Positions 36,823-49,725 of a stretch of 64,000 nt of DNA are shown piece by piece. The position numbers and the translations under genes are program-made. The stretch's first letter is position 1; each line of letters begins with the position of its first letter. This DNA is from Adiantum capillus-veneris (lineage: Eukaryota; Streptophyta; Polypodiopsida; Polypodiales; Pteridaceae): NCBI GenBank assembly GCA_014529385.2, contig CM043963.1, positions 104,820,912 through 104,884,911 on the forward strand. The letters run 5' to 3'. The notes below the pieces were generated by a model. The model worked only from the letters and a program-made list of their open reading frames with translations. It was not told the origin of the DNA and made no database searches.

Positions 36823-37215
36823 GTGTGTGTGTGTGTGTGTGTGGCTTGTACAGTATATGAAAGAGAAAGAGAGGATTCGATTTTGCTACTTTACTGTTGC
36901 TACAAGCCTATTGGCTCAAGCCTTGGGCTAGCCAATGAATGACTCGTCATAACAAGCAAGGGGTGTAGCATTTGGACAAGTGTCCTCCTTTTCCCCTTTG
37001 AGAGAAAGATCTTAATTATTTGATTGAACCTAAATTCTCATTGGACCTCCCTATAGGTCATCCAATAGGATTCATGCATATTATGAGGGAAATAATTCTA
37101 GGGGCTTGACATGTGTCCTTTATGCGTCTTGAGTCTTGGGCTTGCCTTGAGTGTGTGTGTGTGTGTGTGAGTGCTCTCTCTCATGCCCCTACCTTTTAGG
37201 GCTCATCTTTGACTT
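36823..37215. other. Non-coding, two (GT)n runs
   Basis: (GT)n lies at 36823-36843 and 37149-37169. No gene is recognised between them. Confidence 0.6.
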
Positions 37216-37478
37216 GAACAGCTCAAGCACCTTGGTCATCAAGCACGACAAGCACCTCAAGAACCTTGATCATCAAGCATGTCAAGCACCTAAGTCATCA
37301 AGCACATCAAGCACCTTAGTCATTAAGCATGACAAGCACCTTAGTCATCAAGCACGACAAGCACCTCAAGCACCTTAGTCATTAAGCATGATAAGCACCT
37401 CAAGCACCTTAGTCATTAAGCATGACAAGCACCTCAATCACCTTAGCCATCAAGCACGACAAGCACCTCAAGCTTGGG
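37216..37478. repeat. AAGCACCTTAGTCATCAAGCA minisatellite
   Basis: About nine degenerate units built from CAAGCACCTTAGTCATYAAG and CAYGACAAGCACCTCAAG alternate with unit lengths of roughly 25-45 bp. They fill the interval without other sequence. Confidence 0.85.
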
Positions 37479-37600
37479 CCGGGTTCCCACCTCAAGCTCT
37501 AGCTTGACTAAGGTCCTACGTCTAAGGATATTTAACACTAACCTTTGGAGGCTTTAATGAAGCTAAACGTCTTTTAAGCTCCATCAGATGCACGTTGCTC

Positions 37601-37800
37601 TTTGATAGACTATCTCGTTTTGGACCCCTATTGAGATGTAACCATCTCTCCTCTTGGTCCCTTGCTGAGATAAGTCAAGAAGCACTTATTGCACATTTCT
37701 CTTTGGTAGACCATATCCTTTTGAACCCTATTGAGATGCAACCATCTCTCCTTTTGGTCTCCTGCTGAAATAGCTCTAGAAGCACATATCTATATCCTAA
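37601..37800. repeat. 101-bp degenerate tandem duplication
   Basis: TTTGATAGACTATCTCGTTT at 37601 is echoed by TTTGGTAGACCATATCCTTT at 37702, and both copies continue CCCTATTGAGATG, CAACCATCTCTCC, TTGGTC. Identity is clearly below 90 %, so this is an old duplication. Confidence 0.75.
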
Positions 37801-38212
37801 ATCTTGTTCCCCTTTTCTGTTCCCATATTAAATGATTAGTTTAATATGAGAAAATCATTTGGTAAAGTTAGATATTAGATTTTATGATCTGAGGCTTGAA
37901 AATTCCTCCAAGATTCCGCTTGAAAGTTTTTAAGGCATCATTCAGGACTTCCTAGTTAGCTTCGTTGAGGAGAAGAGCATCCATCACTTCCACTCCTTAT
38001 CAAAAAACAAGGCACAAAAGTTGACGGTTTTCAAATGTTATGCTTAAAGTAAGAAGCAAATTTGGCAAGTTTTTTGGGCAAATGATGAATTTTGACGTTC
38101 GAGATCAACAAGATCAATTGATTATGAATCCACTATTTCAATTTAGCAAGGCTAGTCAATTTCATTTGCGGTTGCTCATAGTCTGTTATTGTTTGATTTT
38201 GCTAGGCAACTC

Positions 38213-38372
38213 ATTATATAGAGCTAGTGCAAGCTTCTTATCTAGCATCATCGATGACATCATACCTTGGGTTCCTTTTTCCACATGTTTCTTTGCCACC
38301 TATGCATCACATGTTGTTATGCCACCTATGTATCCCAATAGGATAGAGGAGATACACACCATCACAGGACAA
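38213..38372. repeat. Partial copy of the LTR at 39984-40317
   Basis: TATATAGAGCTAGTGCAAG, CTTATCTAGCATCATCGATG, TTTCTTTGCCACCTAT and GATACACACCATCA occur here and, in the same order and orientation, at 40129-40300. Flanks on both sides differ. It may be the other LTR of a small element or a scrap of a related one. Confidence 0.6.
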
Positions 38373-39983
38373 TAGAAAATAGCTACGCCAATCTAGTCTG
38401 ATCATCATCCCCAATCCAAGAGACATCTGATGATAATCACTCCAATCCAAGAGAACAAACCCAATCCATGAGTCCACCACACATCTCTATTCCAAGAGTC
38501 TGCAAAAGAACTTTCATTACCCTAGCCTCATTGTTTGTCCTCCTGTACTCCTACTCCTTTGTCTTTCGACTCCGCTACTAGCACCATCTCGGTGTTGTCG
38601 CTGTCATGGTTGTTGTCGTAGCCTTCTCACGAGCTTTATTGAATGGAAATGTAATGCTAAATAATACTAATGAAAAACAAAAAACTGATGCTAATGCTCC
38701 TTACCTTGAAGAGTGAGCTTTCCAATCTCCCAATCCCTCATGGTGCAATGGAGCGGTTTTAGCATTTTGATTTTGTTCCAAAGCCAGTGTCTGAACTCCT
38801 CACAATCGGACATTATCAAAAGATGTATGTTTCCAAATGACGTTGTGCTTGGGTGCATGAAATTTTTGACTTTATTTTTGTTTGTGAGAAAGAGGAGAAA
38901 AAAAAAAGGATTCCTTCGACACTCCTATGTGAAGTACCTCGTGAAGCCACCCTTCACAATTGGAAGCTTTTATACTTTGAAAATCCTTTGACATTTTGTT
39001 TTGAAGCTAGAGTGAAGAGAGGTCTTGAAAACTTTTGTGGATCTCCTTTTCGAACTCAAGGAATTTTGCTTTAATATTCTTCAGAGCCCTTCCTGTGGGA
39101 AAATACCCTTTTCAAAAGAGAGAGACAGATATGGAAGGCATGCGCACGACGGGTAGCCTCCGGGTAGGTGTGGACAGTCCAACAAAAATTTAGGCAATCC
39201 AAGATGCTTTGGCTTTTTGTGAAGGCTCCTTCAAATAAGAGAGTTAGGCATCGTTCCCACAAGCACAACACCTTTATGGCAAGCGAATCAAAACCCTTTT
39301 TTGACTTCTTTGAGACCTTTTCACAAGGTAAACATATACATGTTCAATTTCAAAAGGTAAACACACACATGTTCAAATCTCAAAGGGTGAAAACACACAT
39401 GTTCAAATGGCACGCACTCACACACACACAAAAACAAAATTAATGAGTAGAATGAGAAGAGAATACGTGCCTAAGAGCTTCAATTATTGTCAAAATTAAT
39501 CAAGCCATTACTTTCTCATGAATAATCCTAAGTATGGCATAGGAAGATTTGATAAAAAAAACTCTTGTGATGAGCTACGCTTTGACGTGTGTATAGATGT
39601 GAAGGCTCCAATTCACCCAAAGTTGCAAGCTCACCAATGCAATCACCAAACGAGAGGATTTATGCACAATGCATACAATCAAAAAGGCAAAATTCTAAAC
39701 ATAATCACACCAAGCAAGGGTAGTGGCTCATTGGAGCTACCAAGAACATAATCACACTAATCACTATTGATTACACCAAGCAAGGGTAGTGGCTCATTGG
39801 AGCTACCAAGAACATGCCCAAACCTTGATTAAATCAACATGTGTAGATATGCTTATTACTGAAAAGTATAAGGGTAAATTATGATTAGTTATTAAGCATA
39901 TAGGGATGCTCAATCTAGCATAGAGAATAGAAAGAGATTAGGATTTATGTTCATGCCAACATGATTATGGATCTAATACCAAT
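38373..39983. other. Stretch without recognised genes; small tandem repeats
   Basis: An ACACATGTTCAAAT-type 34-bp minisatellite lies near 39310-39410. A 66-bp period duplication (CACCAAGCAAGGGTAGTGGC at 39708 and 39774) follows. No coding similarity is recognised. Confidence 0.5.
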
Positions 39984-40317
39984 TGTTGAGATTAAGGGGG
40001 ATTTAAAAGGAAGCATTCATAGTGTTGGCATTCTAGTGACAATGCTAATTACAGAAGGGAGATAAGTAGAATGTAAACGCAAAAGTAAATTGAATGATAC
40101 TATCATAAAGTGTGTACAAAAGAGATCTTTATATAGAGCTAGTGCAAGGTTCTTATCTAGCATCATCGATGACATCATACTTGGGCTCCTTTTTCTACTT
40201 GCAATCACACGTTTCTTTGCCACCTATATAGCATCACATGTTTTTATGCCACCTAAGTATCCCAGTAAAAGAGAGGATATACACACCATCATAGGAAGAA
40301 GCCCACAATTTCCAACA
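39984..40317 (-). mobile_element. LTR with copia-style ends (TGTTGG...CAACA) and primer site
   Basis: On the minus strand the unit runs TGTTGGAAATTGTGGG... to ...CTTAATCTCAACA, 334 bp with good inverted termini. Two bases later TGGTATTAGATC (39981-39970) matches the tRNA-iMet primer site TGGTATCAGAGC at 10 of 12 positions. A TATA-like TATATAG lies inside on the other strand. This is either a 5' LTR whose body (below 39970) has lost coding content, or a near-solo LTR. Confidence 0.6.
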
Positions 40318-40439
40318 GACCCCACGACACTTGAGGAAGCTAAAGTGCCAGCACATATACACGATCATCCTGATGAAATAGCATTGTATAACACTCACGT
40401 GTCTGACACTACACATACAAATTACGAGCACTGCATGGA

Positions 40440-41150
40440 CATAATAAGAGGAAATTTATAGTAGCTATATATGATGCATCCAAGACACCCAAGGGGTCTA
40501 CGGGCCATTTGTCTAGTGAAGAGATTGAGAAAGCTAAAAAGGAAAAGATATGCTTTACATGTTTAGGGAGTGGACATGACAAAAAGAATTGTCCCAAGGG
40601 AAAATATGTGGCCCAAGGTAAGATGAAAGCGATGCACATGGTGCAATTACTTCCTCTCAAGTTCTCCTCTCGTCTTTTTAATGTGAAGGTAGCACACATC
40701 AAAGCGTTGCATGAGTGCTATATTATGAGCTCAATGTGGCAACTGACCTTTGGTCCACACAAGTTGGTGCACATGCATGGGTTTGTCCAAGGTCACAAGG
40801 TGAGAATCTTGGTAGACGATGGTGCTTCGCACAATTTTATGAACTATAAGTTAGTGAAATGGCTCATTTTGCCCAAGACTAGTAGTTTTCACTATTACAA
40901 AGTAGCGGTTGTTAACGACCATGATGCTAAGGTGTAGGATACACAGGTAGCAGATGTACCACTAGAGATTCAAGGGTTTCACACATCCTTGAATTTCCCA
41001 ATATGTGGTCCTTAGTTGGGAGTGATTACATGGGTTAGGGCCATCATTAAAACATAGCTATGTGCATAATAGTTTGATGTTCGAATCCAATGGCATGCAT
41101 GTGCTACTATTAGGGAAGAAGGATGTTCCTTCCTTGCCACTTATCTATAG
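40440..41150 (+). pseudogene. Gag zinc knuckle and protease scrap of a gypsy element
   Basis: The frame 40509-40937 reads CFTCLGSGHDKKNCPKGK (CCHC knuckle), then HGFVQGHKVRILVDDGASHN and FMNYKLVKWL, the active-site strand of a gypsy protease with D-D-G-A. After the TAG at 40935 the text stays protease-like (VPLEIQGFHTSLNFPICGP) with several stops. Upstream gag and downstream RT are gone. Confidence 0.6.
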
Positions 41151-41204
41151 AGCTTAGATTATGAATCTCTCTTCTCAATATAAAATAGAAGAACTTGACA
41201 AAGC

Positions 41205-41539
41205 ATTGAAGCTAGGGAGATCGAGACGCCCAAGACTGATGAGAGGAGCTTCACAGCATCGATAGAGACTACAATAGAGGATTCGAGCCATACTGTCTCG
41301 AGATCTAGAGTGCCGATGAGGATGGATTCACCACCCACTATATCACCCTCTTATTTTGGGCACCCATGGGATTAGTGATCATACATATCCCACACAGTTC
41401 TAGCTAGTAGCACCTTTAGATTCTCTCTCCTTAGTATCTCTTTTTTGTACCCATACATGGCATCAAATTCACCAATTTGTAACAAATTAGTTTCATAGGG
41501 TATTTTGTCCTCTTGAAGACGTAAATATATCGTTTCGTT

Positions 41540-41545
<6 letters not shown>
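41205..41545 (+). mobile_element. Third LINE 3' fragment, ending in (CT)n
   Basis: A frame with stops reads LGRSRRPRLMRGASQHR, RLQ, RIRAILSRDLE, aligning with LGKYRCPRLRRTTQHR and RIRSRLARHA of the LINE at 27.4-28.3 kb. The 3' end GAAGACGTAAATATATCGTT then GTTTC pairs the GAAGACGTTAATATAACATT end of that LINE. It is followed directly by (CT)n (41545-41590). Confidence 0.65.
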
Positions 41546-41594
<49 letters not shown>

Positions 41595-42405
41595 GTCTTG
41601 TCTCTTTCTACCTCAATGATCTCTCTTCTCCACACATGTGCCTTGTTCTTGTATGTGGCATTGCAAATGTTCTAGATCGGACACCGGATCACAAGTTAGA
41701 TTTTGTCTTCATCGCATCTTTCACCGCCTCCTTGGACACACATGGATGCCATTGGGACTTCTTAAATCAATGAATTTTGTCATGCTTGATAAAAGAGCAA
41801 ATGGGTTATTTTTTGCACTGATAGAGTGCTATCAATAAAGTGTTGAGGATTTGACGGCTTGATGGCACTCACCTTGTAAACACTTAGCAACACTCCTTTG
41901 ATATATAACCAACTTCATCAAGATGGTTGACTGTACGTTCCAAAGGTACATATATTTGCTTTATACCAATATCAATTATAGCATTTATAGAGATAAACTT
42001 TGATGGAGCAACTTAATCAATCAAGCAGACAATTTTGAGAAATAAACCTTTCCATGATTTTAAAAAAAAAGGTTTGATTGAAAGTAGGAAAGTTCATAGT
42101 ACAAGCCATAAAAATGACAATAACCAAAAGTGTTGATTCAATAGATAGAAATTATAATAAGATAAACTCACAAGAGATTAAGTTTATATAATAAATGAAG
42201 TCTAACATAATTATAGATTTAATTAAATAATAATAAAACTATATTTTTAATTTTTTTACAACCCCCTCTTCTCTCTGTCTAACTCCCTTGACCTTGTCTC
42301 TCTAAAGCCCTCTTCACCATCTCCTCACTCTTTCATGTTCTCTCTATAATCCCCTTTCCCTCTCTCACTAAATCCCTCTTCCCTCCCTCAGTGTTTCTCC
42401 CTCTA

Positions 42406-42442
<37 letters not shown>

Positions 42443-43745
42443 TTCAGACGACATTAAAATTCTCTTCTCGGGTAAACTCCTCTGAGTCATTTTGAGCTAC
42501 CTCTGTTACAACCTCTTTTGAGCAATTTATCTCGCATCTCAAGAGTCATATCGTAGGTAAGTTTATCTTGCAGCTCAAGACTCATTAGTTCCACCTACGT
42601 GCAGGAGCCGGGGGGGGGGGGGGGATTGTTGGCATATGCGTTTCTCCATCTAGGTGAGTAGGTCTCCACCAATGTGAAAACCTTGTCATACCAGCAGCGT
42701 TGTCATGAGCTTCCTACCTACAACTACATAAATCCCTCATCTCTCGTCCATTGTATCACACTGTCACACTACATACCTCCTCCATATCCTCACTCTCATC
42801 CTCTCATACTAGCATTATGATGTTTATACAATTGACATTATTTTCTATTGTGTCCGATCTTCGCTTCTAAGCTTGTTTTGGATGTATCCGTGCACATCGC
42901 TTCGCTTACTTCGTATCTAGAAGGGAATTTTGGCATTGTGCTTCTGTTTGTCCAAGGGGAAGGACTATAAATCACATTGTTCAGAGTCTCGTCTTGTGTA
43001 TGTGTTCCATGCTTCACAAATCAAGGGTCAATCTCCCAAACATCCTCAATTGAAGGAATGCGATCCGCATTGTTATGGCCATTCAACTCAGAAGCCCTTA
43101 ATCAAGGCAACATGCCTGACATTATGTAACTCTCTTCATGAATGGAAATCTAGTCTTCTTCAATCAAATGCCTCACCATTTCCTTCCATAGCTCTCCCTA
43201 TTTCAACCCCCACATGCTGCAGCTTGGGACATTTAAGAAGATAGAAAGCTCGATCATAAAATAAAGAATTTAGACGAGTTTGTGACCATGTGGATGAGGA
43301 GATTGAGTACAAGCTGTTCATGAAGAACCAAGCCATCAGTCCAATGACAAACCCCCACAAAAATATACACATCACAGAATTTTGTCGTTGCGGCACCTAA
43401 TAAAGAACTTCCATCACCAATCTTTACCCTGATGGACATCAACAGAAGAAAACATACAAACTTTTAAAACTTACAACGATTACTTCTTTAAAAGTATAGC
43501 TTCCGGTCTCATTACACCAGCATGCTTCAGTCCTTTTGATATGGACTATTGTCCTCAAGCTAAACCTTGATGGTATAAACTCTCAGAAAGCAGGGACAGT
43601 TTCAGGCCTGTTAACTACCGGATGTGGCCAGTGCATTGTGGCTATACTAGCTGAATAATGGCAGCTGTGCTGGAAGCCAAATAAATAAGGTATTAAACTA
43701 ATTGCCAGATGAAATGGTTGTGTGACGGTAAAATGAGAGAGACAG
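41545..43745. other. CT-rich and unannotated DNA, poly-G run
   Basis: (CT)n lies at 41545-41590 and 42412-42436, with pyrimidine-rich DNA between 42250 and 42440. A run of 15 G at 42610-42624 is followed by ATTGTTGGCATATG. A minus-strand frame at 43160-43442 looks protein-like in places but I cannot assign it. No gene is supported before the methyltransferase stop codon. Confidence 0.5.
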
Positions 43746-46700
43746 CTATCTTTGAGGAGCCGTCTGCGAGTCGCCATCCTTTGTCATGGTCCAAAAAGCA
43801 GTAGTATATCGAGTCTAGACAAATAGAAAAACAAGAACAAACCAGCAACAGCGTGAAATTAGCATGAGTCGAACACAATGCTTGAAAACACAACCCATTC
43901 CCGTGCGTGCGTGTGTGTGACAGAGAGAGAGAGTGAGAGAGAGAGAGAGAAACAAGCTTTAACGTAGCAAGAGTTGAACACAAGAACAAGAAAGCGAGCT
44001 TGCTTTTCACCAAAAAACACTAAAAATCATAAAAAGCTAAAAATAACGTGAAGTGAAAGCACAACAGAATCCCGTGTGTGCATGTGTGCACATATACATA
44101 CATATACTCAATAGTCTCATACACATATACATGTTTACATTTTTAACCCCCATCTTCTGGATGCATCAATCTCTAGAGATTCTATCAGCAAATTGTATGG
44201 TGATAAACCTGTATCATTGATTTCTGATTGGCTGTATATGTGGTTTCAATAGTTCTCTCTTTCTGCAACCAAATCCCCCACAGACAATGAGTGAAAAACA
44301 TAAACAGGATATATATACAAAAGTTGAAAATTAAAGTTATGTGTTATTACCTGCATCTTAAGCCCGTAACGTAAGGCCACCTTTTTCACATCTTCTAGAC
44401 TGATTTCAAGAGACATTTCCTGCAGTTACAAATCACAATTCAGTGGATTAAAGCTAAAGCCATCAATCAAAAAACTCCAAAGATATATTTGCAAAACTAT
44501 CCCTTTGAACTAGTCGCATAACTTAGCCAGACTTGAGACAGTGGCTGTTTTGAGAATCTAGAACAGCTGATCCCAGAGATTTCGAGGCCGACACATAACA
44601 ATCCTTTCTAAGTTAAAAAAATTTGGTTGCCCATAGTGCAAAGGCTGAGATAAATATACACTTAAAAAGTGCAAACCCCTTGTTGCCATCAAGCCACGGC
44701 GTAGACAGAAATACAAACTTCTTTTTGGGAAAAAACAGTACTGCACTTCTATGAGACTGCTTATCACCACTAAATCTATCTCCCTACAAATTCAACCTGT
44801 CATAAGTTTTCTATACCAAAATCAAGAGAACAGCTTTTGCCTAAAAGATCAGCTTTTGATTTGGACCTGTAGAACTTTCTTGAGAAATGTTCATTCAAAG
44901 GGGGAGAATTCAAACAAGGAAAACTACTCCGGGGTTCAGGTCTGCGAGCCATTAGTCTGAGCAAGAATCCACAAAATTGTTTTGCCAACAAAAGACCAAG
45001 GAGCATCAGCTTCTCAGAGATTTTTTAAAAACAAAAACAATACCTGCAATATTGGCTAAATTATGTAACATCCTTCACCAAAAAAAACACTGAATCATGG
45101 ACTAGCAGAAGGTTGTAACCTTGATCGATCAAACGAGTTAGCCAAATGGCATGCAAGATAAGTTAGAAAACTACCTCTTCACCCGAGTAGCTTACAGCAT
45201 CCGCAAAATGGTAAAGCAATGGGCCAAGATTAATCCACACCTGAAACAACCAAATTGACAAGGTATGATGAAAGTTGGCTAAACTCTCCAATAGATACTA
45301 GATATAAAAATAAAGTCTCGTGGCTGGATACAAAGCATAGATTGTGGCACAGGGCTTTGCACAAGAATTATGGCACCCTTTTGACATAAATTTTTGCACC
45401 CATATTATGAATTCTGTGTTCCAAATTCAGGCAGGAAGATACCAACAAAACTTTAAGTGAAAGAAGGCTGGGTGTGATTTTGGTCTTGCACTTCACAACT
45501 CTTTTTTACTCCCCAGCGACAAGGAAGATCCACACCAGCGAGCTGGTAGCAAATTTTGCTTTCCTGATGTTTGCCACGTATGCCGCTTAGCGAGCAAGGG
45601 CCATGGACCCTCAGACAAAGGCACGTATAGGAAGTACACATGACAAGTACGATACAAAGGGTATTAGAACAGCAGGGAATGATGACAAGAGTTTCCTGGA
45701 GGGCAATCAAGGGAAACAACTCCAAGCTCTAGCCACACAAACAGATGTTCGATTAATGGAAGTGCAAACCTTCACCCTTGGACTAACAGATTTGAGACTA
45801 CTTAACTCAGTTTCAAGCCAGCTCGAATGGCAATTGAACTTACCCCCCCAGGTTTAAGGATCTTGGCTATAATTTCTATGTACTCAACAATGTTGTGAGC
45901 TGTATCAATGAAGAAACAGGTGACAACTGCATCCCACATTCCTGTTACAATACAAGGGCACAATTGTAAATAAAGATTTTGCATGCATGTGTGATGCATA
46001 AGCATTCAAAAAAGAAGTGGTACCCTCTTGACCCCTGTGACTGTATACTTCCACAAAGTCACCAGCACACATTGAGAAACCATCAGTTATTCCAGCACTG
46101 AAAAGATAAAGGGTGTTAAGAAAGCAATTTCTGAACAGATTAAAAGTTTATGCAATGAAAAAAATGTAGATGAGAAATAAAAGTTCAAATCATTGCTTAG
46201 TTCATGTGCAAATGGTAATTGAACTTGGGGGTTGTTTCTTAAAACCAACCTTCCAGGATGAAGGTCAGGAAAGTAAACAGGTTGCAATTGATTTTCATCA
46301 CTTGTCATGTTGCAGTTGCTATGAATCCAAGGATAAATAACCCACTCCATAGGAGCTTGAGTGCTGCAGCCACATTATGAAAACAAGAATCAAATGAAAA
46401 CAGGTGGAAAGGCGTAGCGCTGTAAATGATGTCTAATATATGAAATACTTGAAAAGCGAATGGTTTTATATTCTAAATTTGATCCTCCCCATAAATTGTC
46501 TTTGATGAATGGTGCAGTAGATCTTACTTGTTTAAAATAAAGCTTGAGCAAATCAACATATAATAAGAGAACTCATTGCCCTGGCATGCAAAACCTGGAA
46601 CCAAAAAACAGCTAAATCAATCTGTTGTAATCTGAGCCATAGCTGAGTGCAAAGTTAGCCCTTCTCAATTTGACTTACCCAGGCAAGATATCTCACATGC

Positions 46701-49111
46701 CAACCGAGCAAGACCTGCACCAGGGACTACACAACAGGGAGGCCTGAAAACAAGGACAACTCTTAAATTTACACACTTAAGTATTGATTCTTTTCTGCTA
46801 GGGCTGATCAGCACATAGAAATCAGCGTGAATTCTCAAATACGACTCAGCTGTTGCATATTCAGAAATGATGGACAGTTACATGATTGACCCTCTCTGTG
46901 CATAAGCTTAGATAAGCTAGAAGATTCAAGGATATGTACATATTACTACTGCATCAAGTTGGATATTACAATCAAGAGATATGCCCTTGAATTTCAAACA
47001 ATCAAGTATCTATGATGATTGTACAAAAGCCACGGTCACTAAAAGTCAGTAGTATGTCATGTGAATGGCCAGAAATGTTGCCTCGTAAAGATTGTAAAAA
47101 CACTAAGTTATTCACAAAAAACTACATACAGCAGCAGCACCAATGCTTAATTTTTCAGGAATATAGGTTATTATGATTTATTAAACTCAAAAACCAGATA
47201 GCCATATGCAGTAAAGGAGTCAATGACAAAAGCGCAGGTTTCCACATATAATTTTTTATCACATGCTTCACCAAAAAGAAACCTTTTTTTCTCATAGATA
47301 GCAGCATCTTCAACAGCTTGCAAAGTATAATATAGCCCTGATAAGGCAATCCTGATTTGATTCTTCAATGTCATAAAGTGTCCTTCTAAAAGGCTTCAAA
47401 AACTTTAATTGTTCCCTGGCCAACTATATTCTTCGTTTCTCTTCCCTAAATATAAGGCAGATTTATCTTGCAAACAATCACCTAAACTTGAAGCAAAAAT
47501 GACAAGAAGAAAAGAACCCGCTGCAGGGTAAAGTTTCTTACTGACCTCTCTTTAGATCTATTGGGAAAATAATAATTAAGCTCCTCCAAAATGGGCTTGT
47601 AACATTGGTCACGTTCAAAAGCCCCCTTCTCATAAGAACATAAAGAAAGACAACTTAAGTCCTGGAGTACACTTGTGGTATTTTCTATCAAACTAATTTG
47701 AGTGCATTGATTACCTCCTTGGTCCAATCTCGAACTATGTTACGTATGATACACCTCACCTGAAAATAGTAAAAGAGAAATCCATAAGTTTCCTCAATTC
47801 CTTCCGGGTGATGTTGTTAGTCTGGTGCTTTGAATAATGTGAGTGCAGCATCAAAAAACAGTGAACAAAAGAATGAGGAAAGTGGTGTATTGGAAGATAT
47901 GCTTGGGCATAATAGTGAAAACTCATAGCTAACAAAAAAAACCACAGTAAATGGCTAATGTTGATTCAAACACCGAACTCAACTTCTGGCTGTGGTGGTT
48001 CAGAAAGCATCTGAAGGCAATCCCGAAATTAAGAACAACGGCATTATGGAACTAAAAAAGGGTCTCAGATTCAGCATCCCCCGAACATAACACTCAGAAG
48101 TGTACAGTCTTGAAGTGCATTTGGGATTTACCTTGTCAACATCTGCTGGAGGAACATGCAGTTGCAGTGAGGGGTCTTGAAAATCCATACCGCAGATGGA
48201 AATCTGTAGATAATGTCAAGTCAAAACCAGTCCCGTCCTTGAGTTTCATTTTCCAATAAGAAAACCATATATTATAAGAGAAAAAACGCTAGTGATTCTC
48301 CTGTAGCTTTTTACAGAGTGCAACTATTACAGCAAACAACAATTGGAGCCACAGCAAACTGCATGTGATTGAATAGTGCCAATGTGATGAGAATGCTGCA
48401 TCAATCTACCTTCTTAATTTTGCTAAAAGATTTCTCAGGTTTAGCAATCTTATTAACATCTTCTAACCGTGCTTCGCCACCCTTCAACCTGTTGTCTATG
48501 CACCTGGAATCGTCCACGTTGTTCCCATCCTCACAACAAGAACTGCCTGAGCGCTGACCATTTTGTACTGCTCCATCAAGTTGAGCATCATTCTCTCTGA
48601 AAGCAAATAAAAGGGTCTCCTACTGAACATAGGTTGACTAGACAGCCAAGCTTTTCCAAAACAAACAAATAATGCATTACCTTGAAATGACAATCCCATT
48701 TTTGTCTGGCAAGCATGGGTAGCCATTGGCAACTCTATCTGTAGCTTCACATGTACTAGCCTGAGAAGTACAGTTGATGTCAAAAGAGGCTTCTCTGCCT
48801 CGTTTTATTGTTTCTTCACCTGTGTCATAATCTTGGGACATATCAAATGGAGAATCAAAGGCCTGTAACAAAATTCATAAGCACAGACATTGTGAGACTC
48901 TGTGACTTTGGAGGAAAAACACCTCGAGGGAACAATGAATGCAGAGAAGAAACACATTTACACTACGCAAAATGTTAGGTTCTGGATTGTTCCTAGCAGC
49001 TATTTGGAGCTTTAACATTACCCAGAAACAAACTCCTGAAAGATGGTTTACATACAAGGATTGCTTACCTGCAGCATGTTCAAAATGAAACGGAAATTTG
49101 CTGCACTGCAC
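43746..49111 (-). CDS. CARNMT1: Carnosine N-methyltransferase-like (N2227 family) gene, 15 exons, 5' end missing
   Basis: An S-adenosylmethionine-dependent methyltransferase of the N2227/CARNMT family, expected in cytosol or nucleus; in animals and yeast the family methylates carnosine-like His-containing substrates, and the plant substrate is not established. Exons (minus): 49111-49069, 48862-48681, 48596-48410, 48203-48132, 47759-47715, 47625-47546, 46743-46679, 46594-46528, 46363-46250, 46097-46024, 45941-45844, 45240-45175, 44419-44351, 44262-44209, 43814-43746 (TAG). Every junction has GT and AG and the phases agree, giving about 427 residues with no stop. Diagnostic blocks: [40 protein letters not shown] (SAM motif I), [93 protein letters not shown] and AFWTM. 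The divergent, Asn/Ser-rich segment in exons 2-3 is a lineage-specific insert. The first exon or exons (about 50-60 residues by family length) are not seen before the LINE at 49726. Confidence 0.9.
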
Positions 49112-49725
49112 CTGAAAACAACCAGATAGAACTGTGCAACATGTCAAAGGTATTTCAACCACTATAAACTTTCATGGCTATGAAGGCCTAATTCCTAGAT
49201 AGATTGGCTCCTTCAAAAAGTATAATACCAAGTTTGTGTGGGCGTATATAGATCTAGACGAATTAGGAAAAGGCCCAATTCACCTAAAACTGAAAGAATG
49301 AGTTATAACTCATTTATGTAATCAAGAGAAAACTACCATTACCTCCATCATGCATAATATTAATCAAATACTGAGACAATGCCACTCAAGTGATCGGTGC
49401 CCTACAATGGGTGTAGAGCTAGGAATAACATATGCTCCAACAACCTCCCCGTACACAATCAAAGGGTGGTGTTCCACAATTCGTTTCTTCATTGTTTTGC
49501 TTCACATAGGCCAAGAGATACAAGTTCATTCATGGGCGTGGGGAGTTCTAGAAGAGGGGGTATCCAAAAAAGATGGGATTCCAGCTGTCGAAATTGTGTG
49601 CATATATATCTGTGCGGTATTCAACCTGCCTCAATTGTTCTGCTCCACCGCAGAGAAAGCAATTTCTTGGAAGCCCAATAAAGATATTCTCTGCCTAGTA
49701 TCACCATCATTAATAGTCGGGGGGA
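49112..49725. other. Probable intron or upstream DNA of the methyltransferase gene
   Basis: No exon matching the family N-terminus (a ...YxxxxxxxxxRxxRSFxxLP... helix) could be found on the minus strand. The plus-strand open frame here (49350-49742) has no family resemblance and ends inside the LINE tail. Confidence 0.5.

Noticed and set aside
37216-37478. CRISPR-like array
   Set aside because: Units are degenerate, of variable length and contiguous, with no unique spacers; this is a minisatellite in a plant genome.
38713-39074. Plus-strand frames with a Lys-rich stretch and CEVPREATLHNWKLLYF-like text
   Set aside because: Somewhat protein-like, but I could match it to no family and no start, splice sites or continuation were evident.
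43160-43442. Two overlapping minus-strand frames (78 and 62 codons) downstream of the methyltransferase gene
   Set aside because: Neither frame is long or recognisable, and they could be 3' flanking sequence; there is not enough to call a gene.
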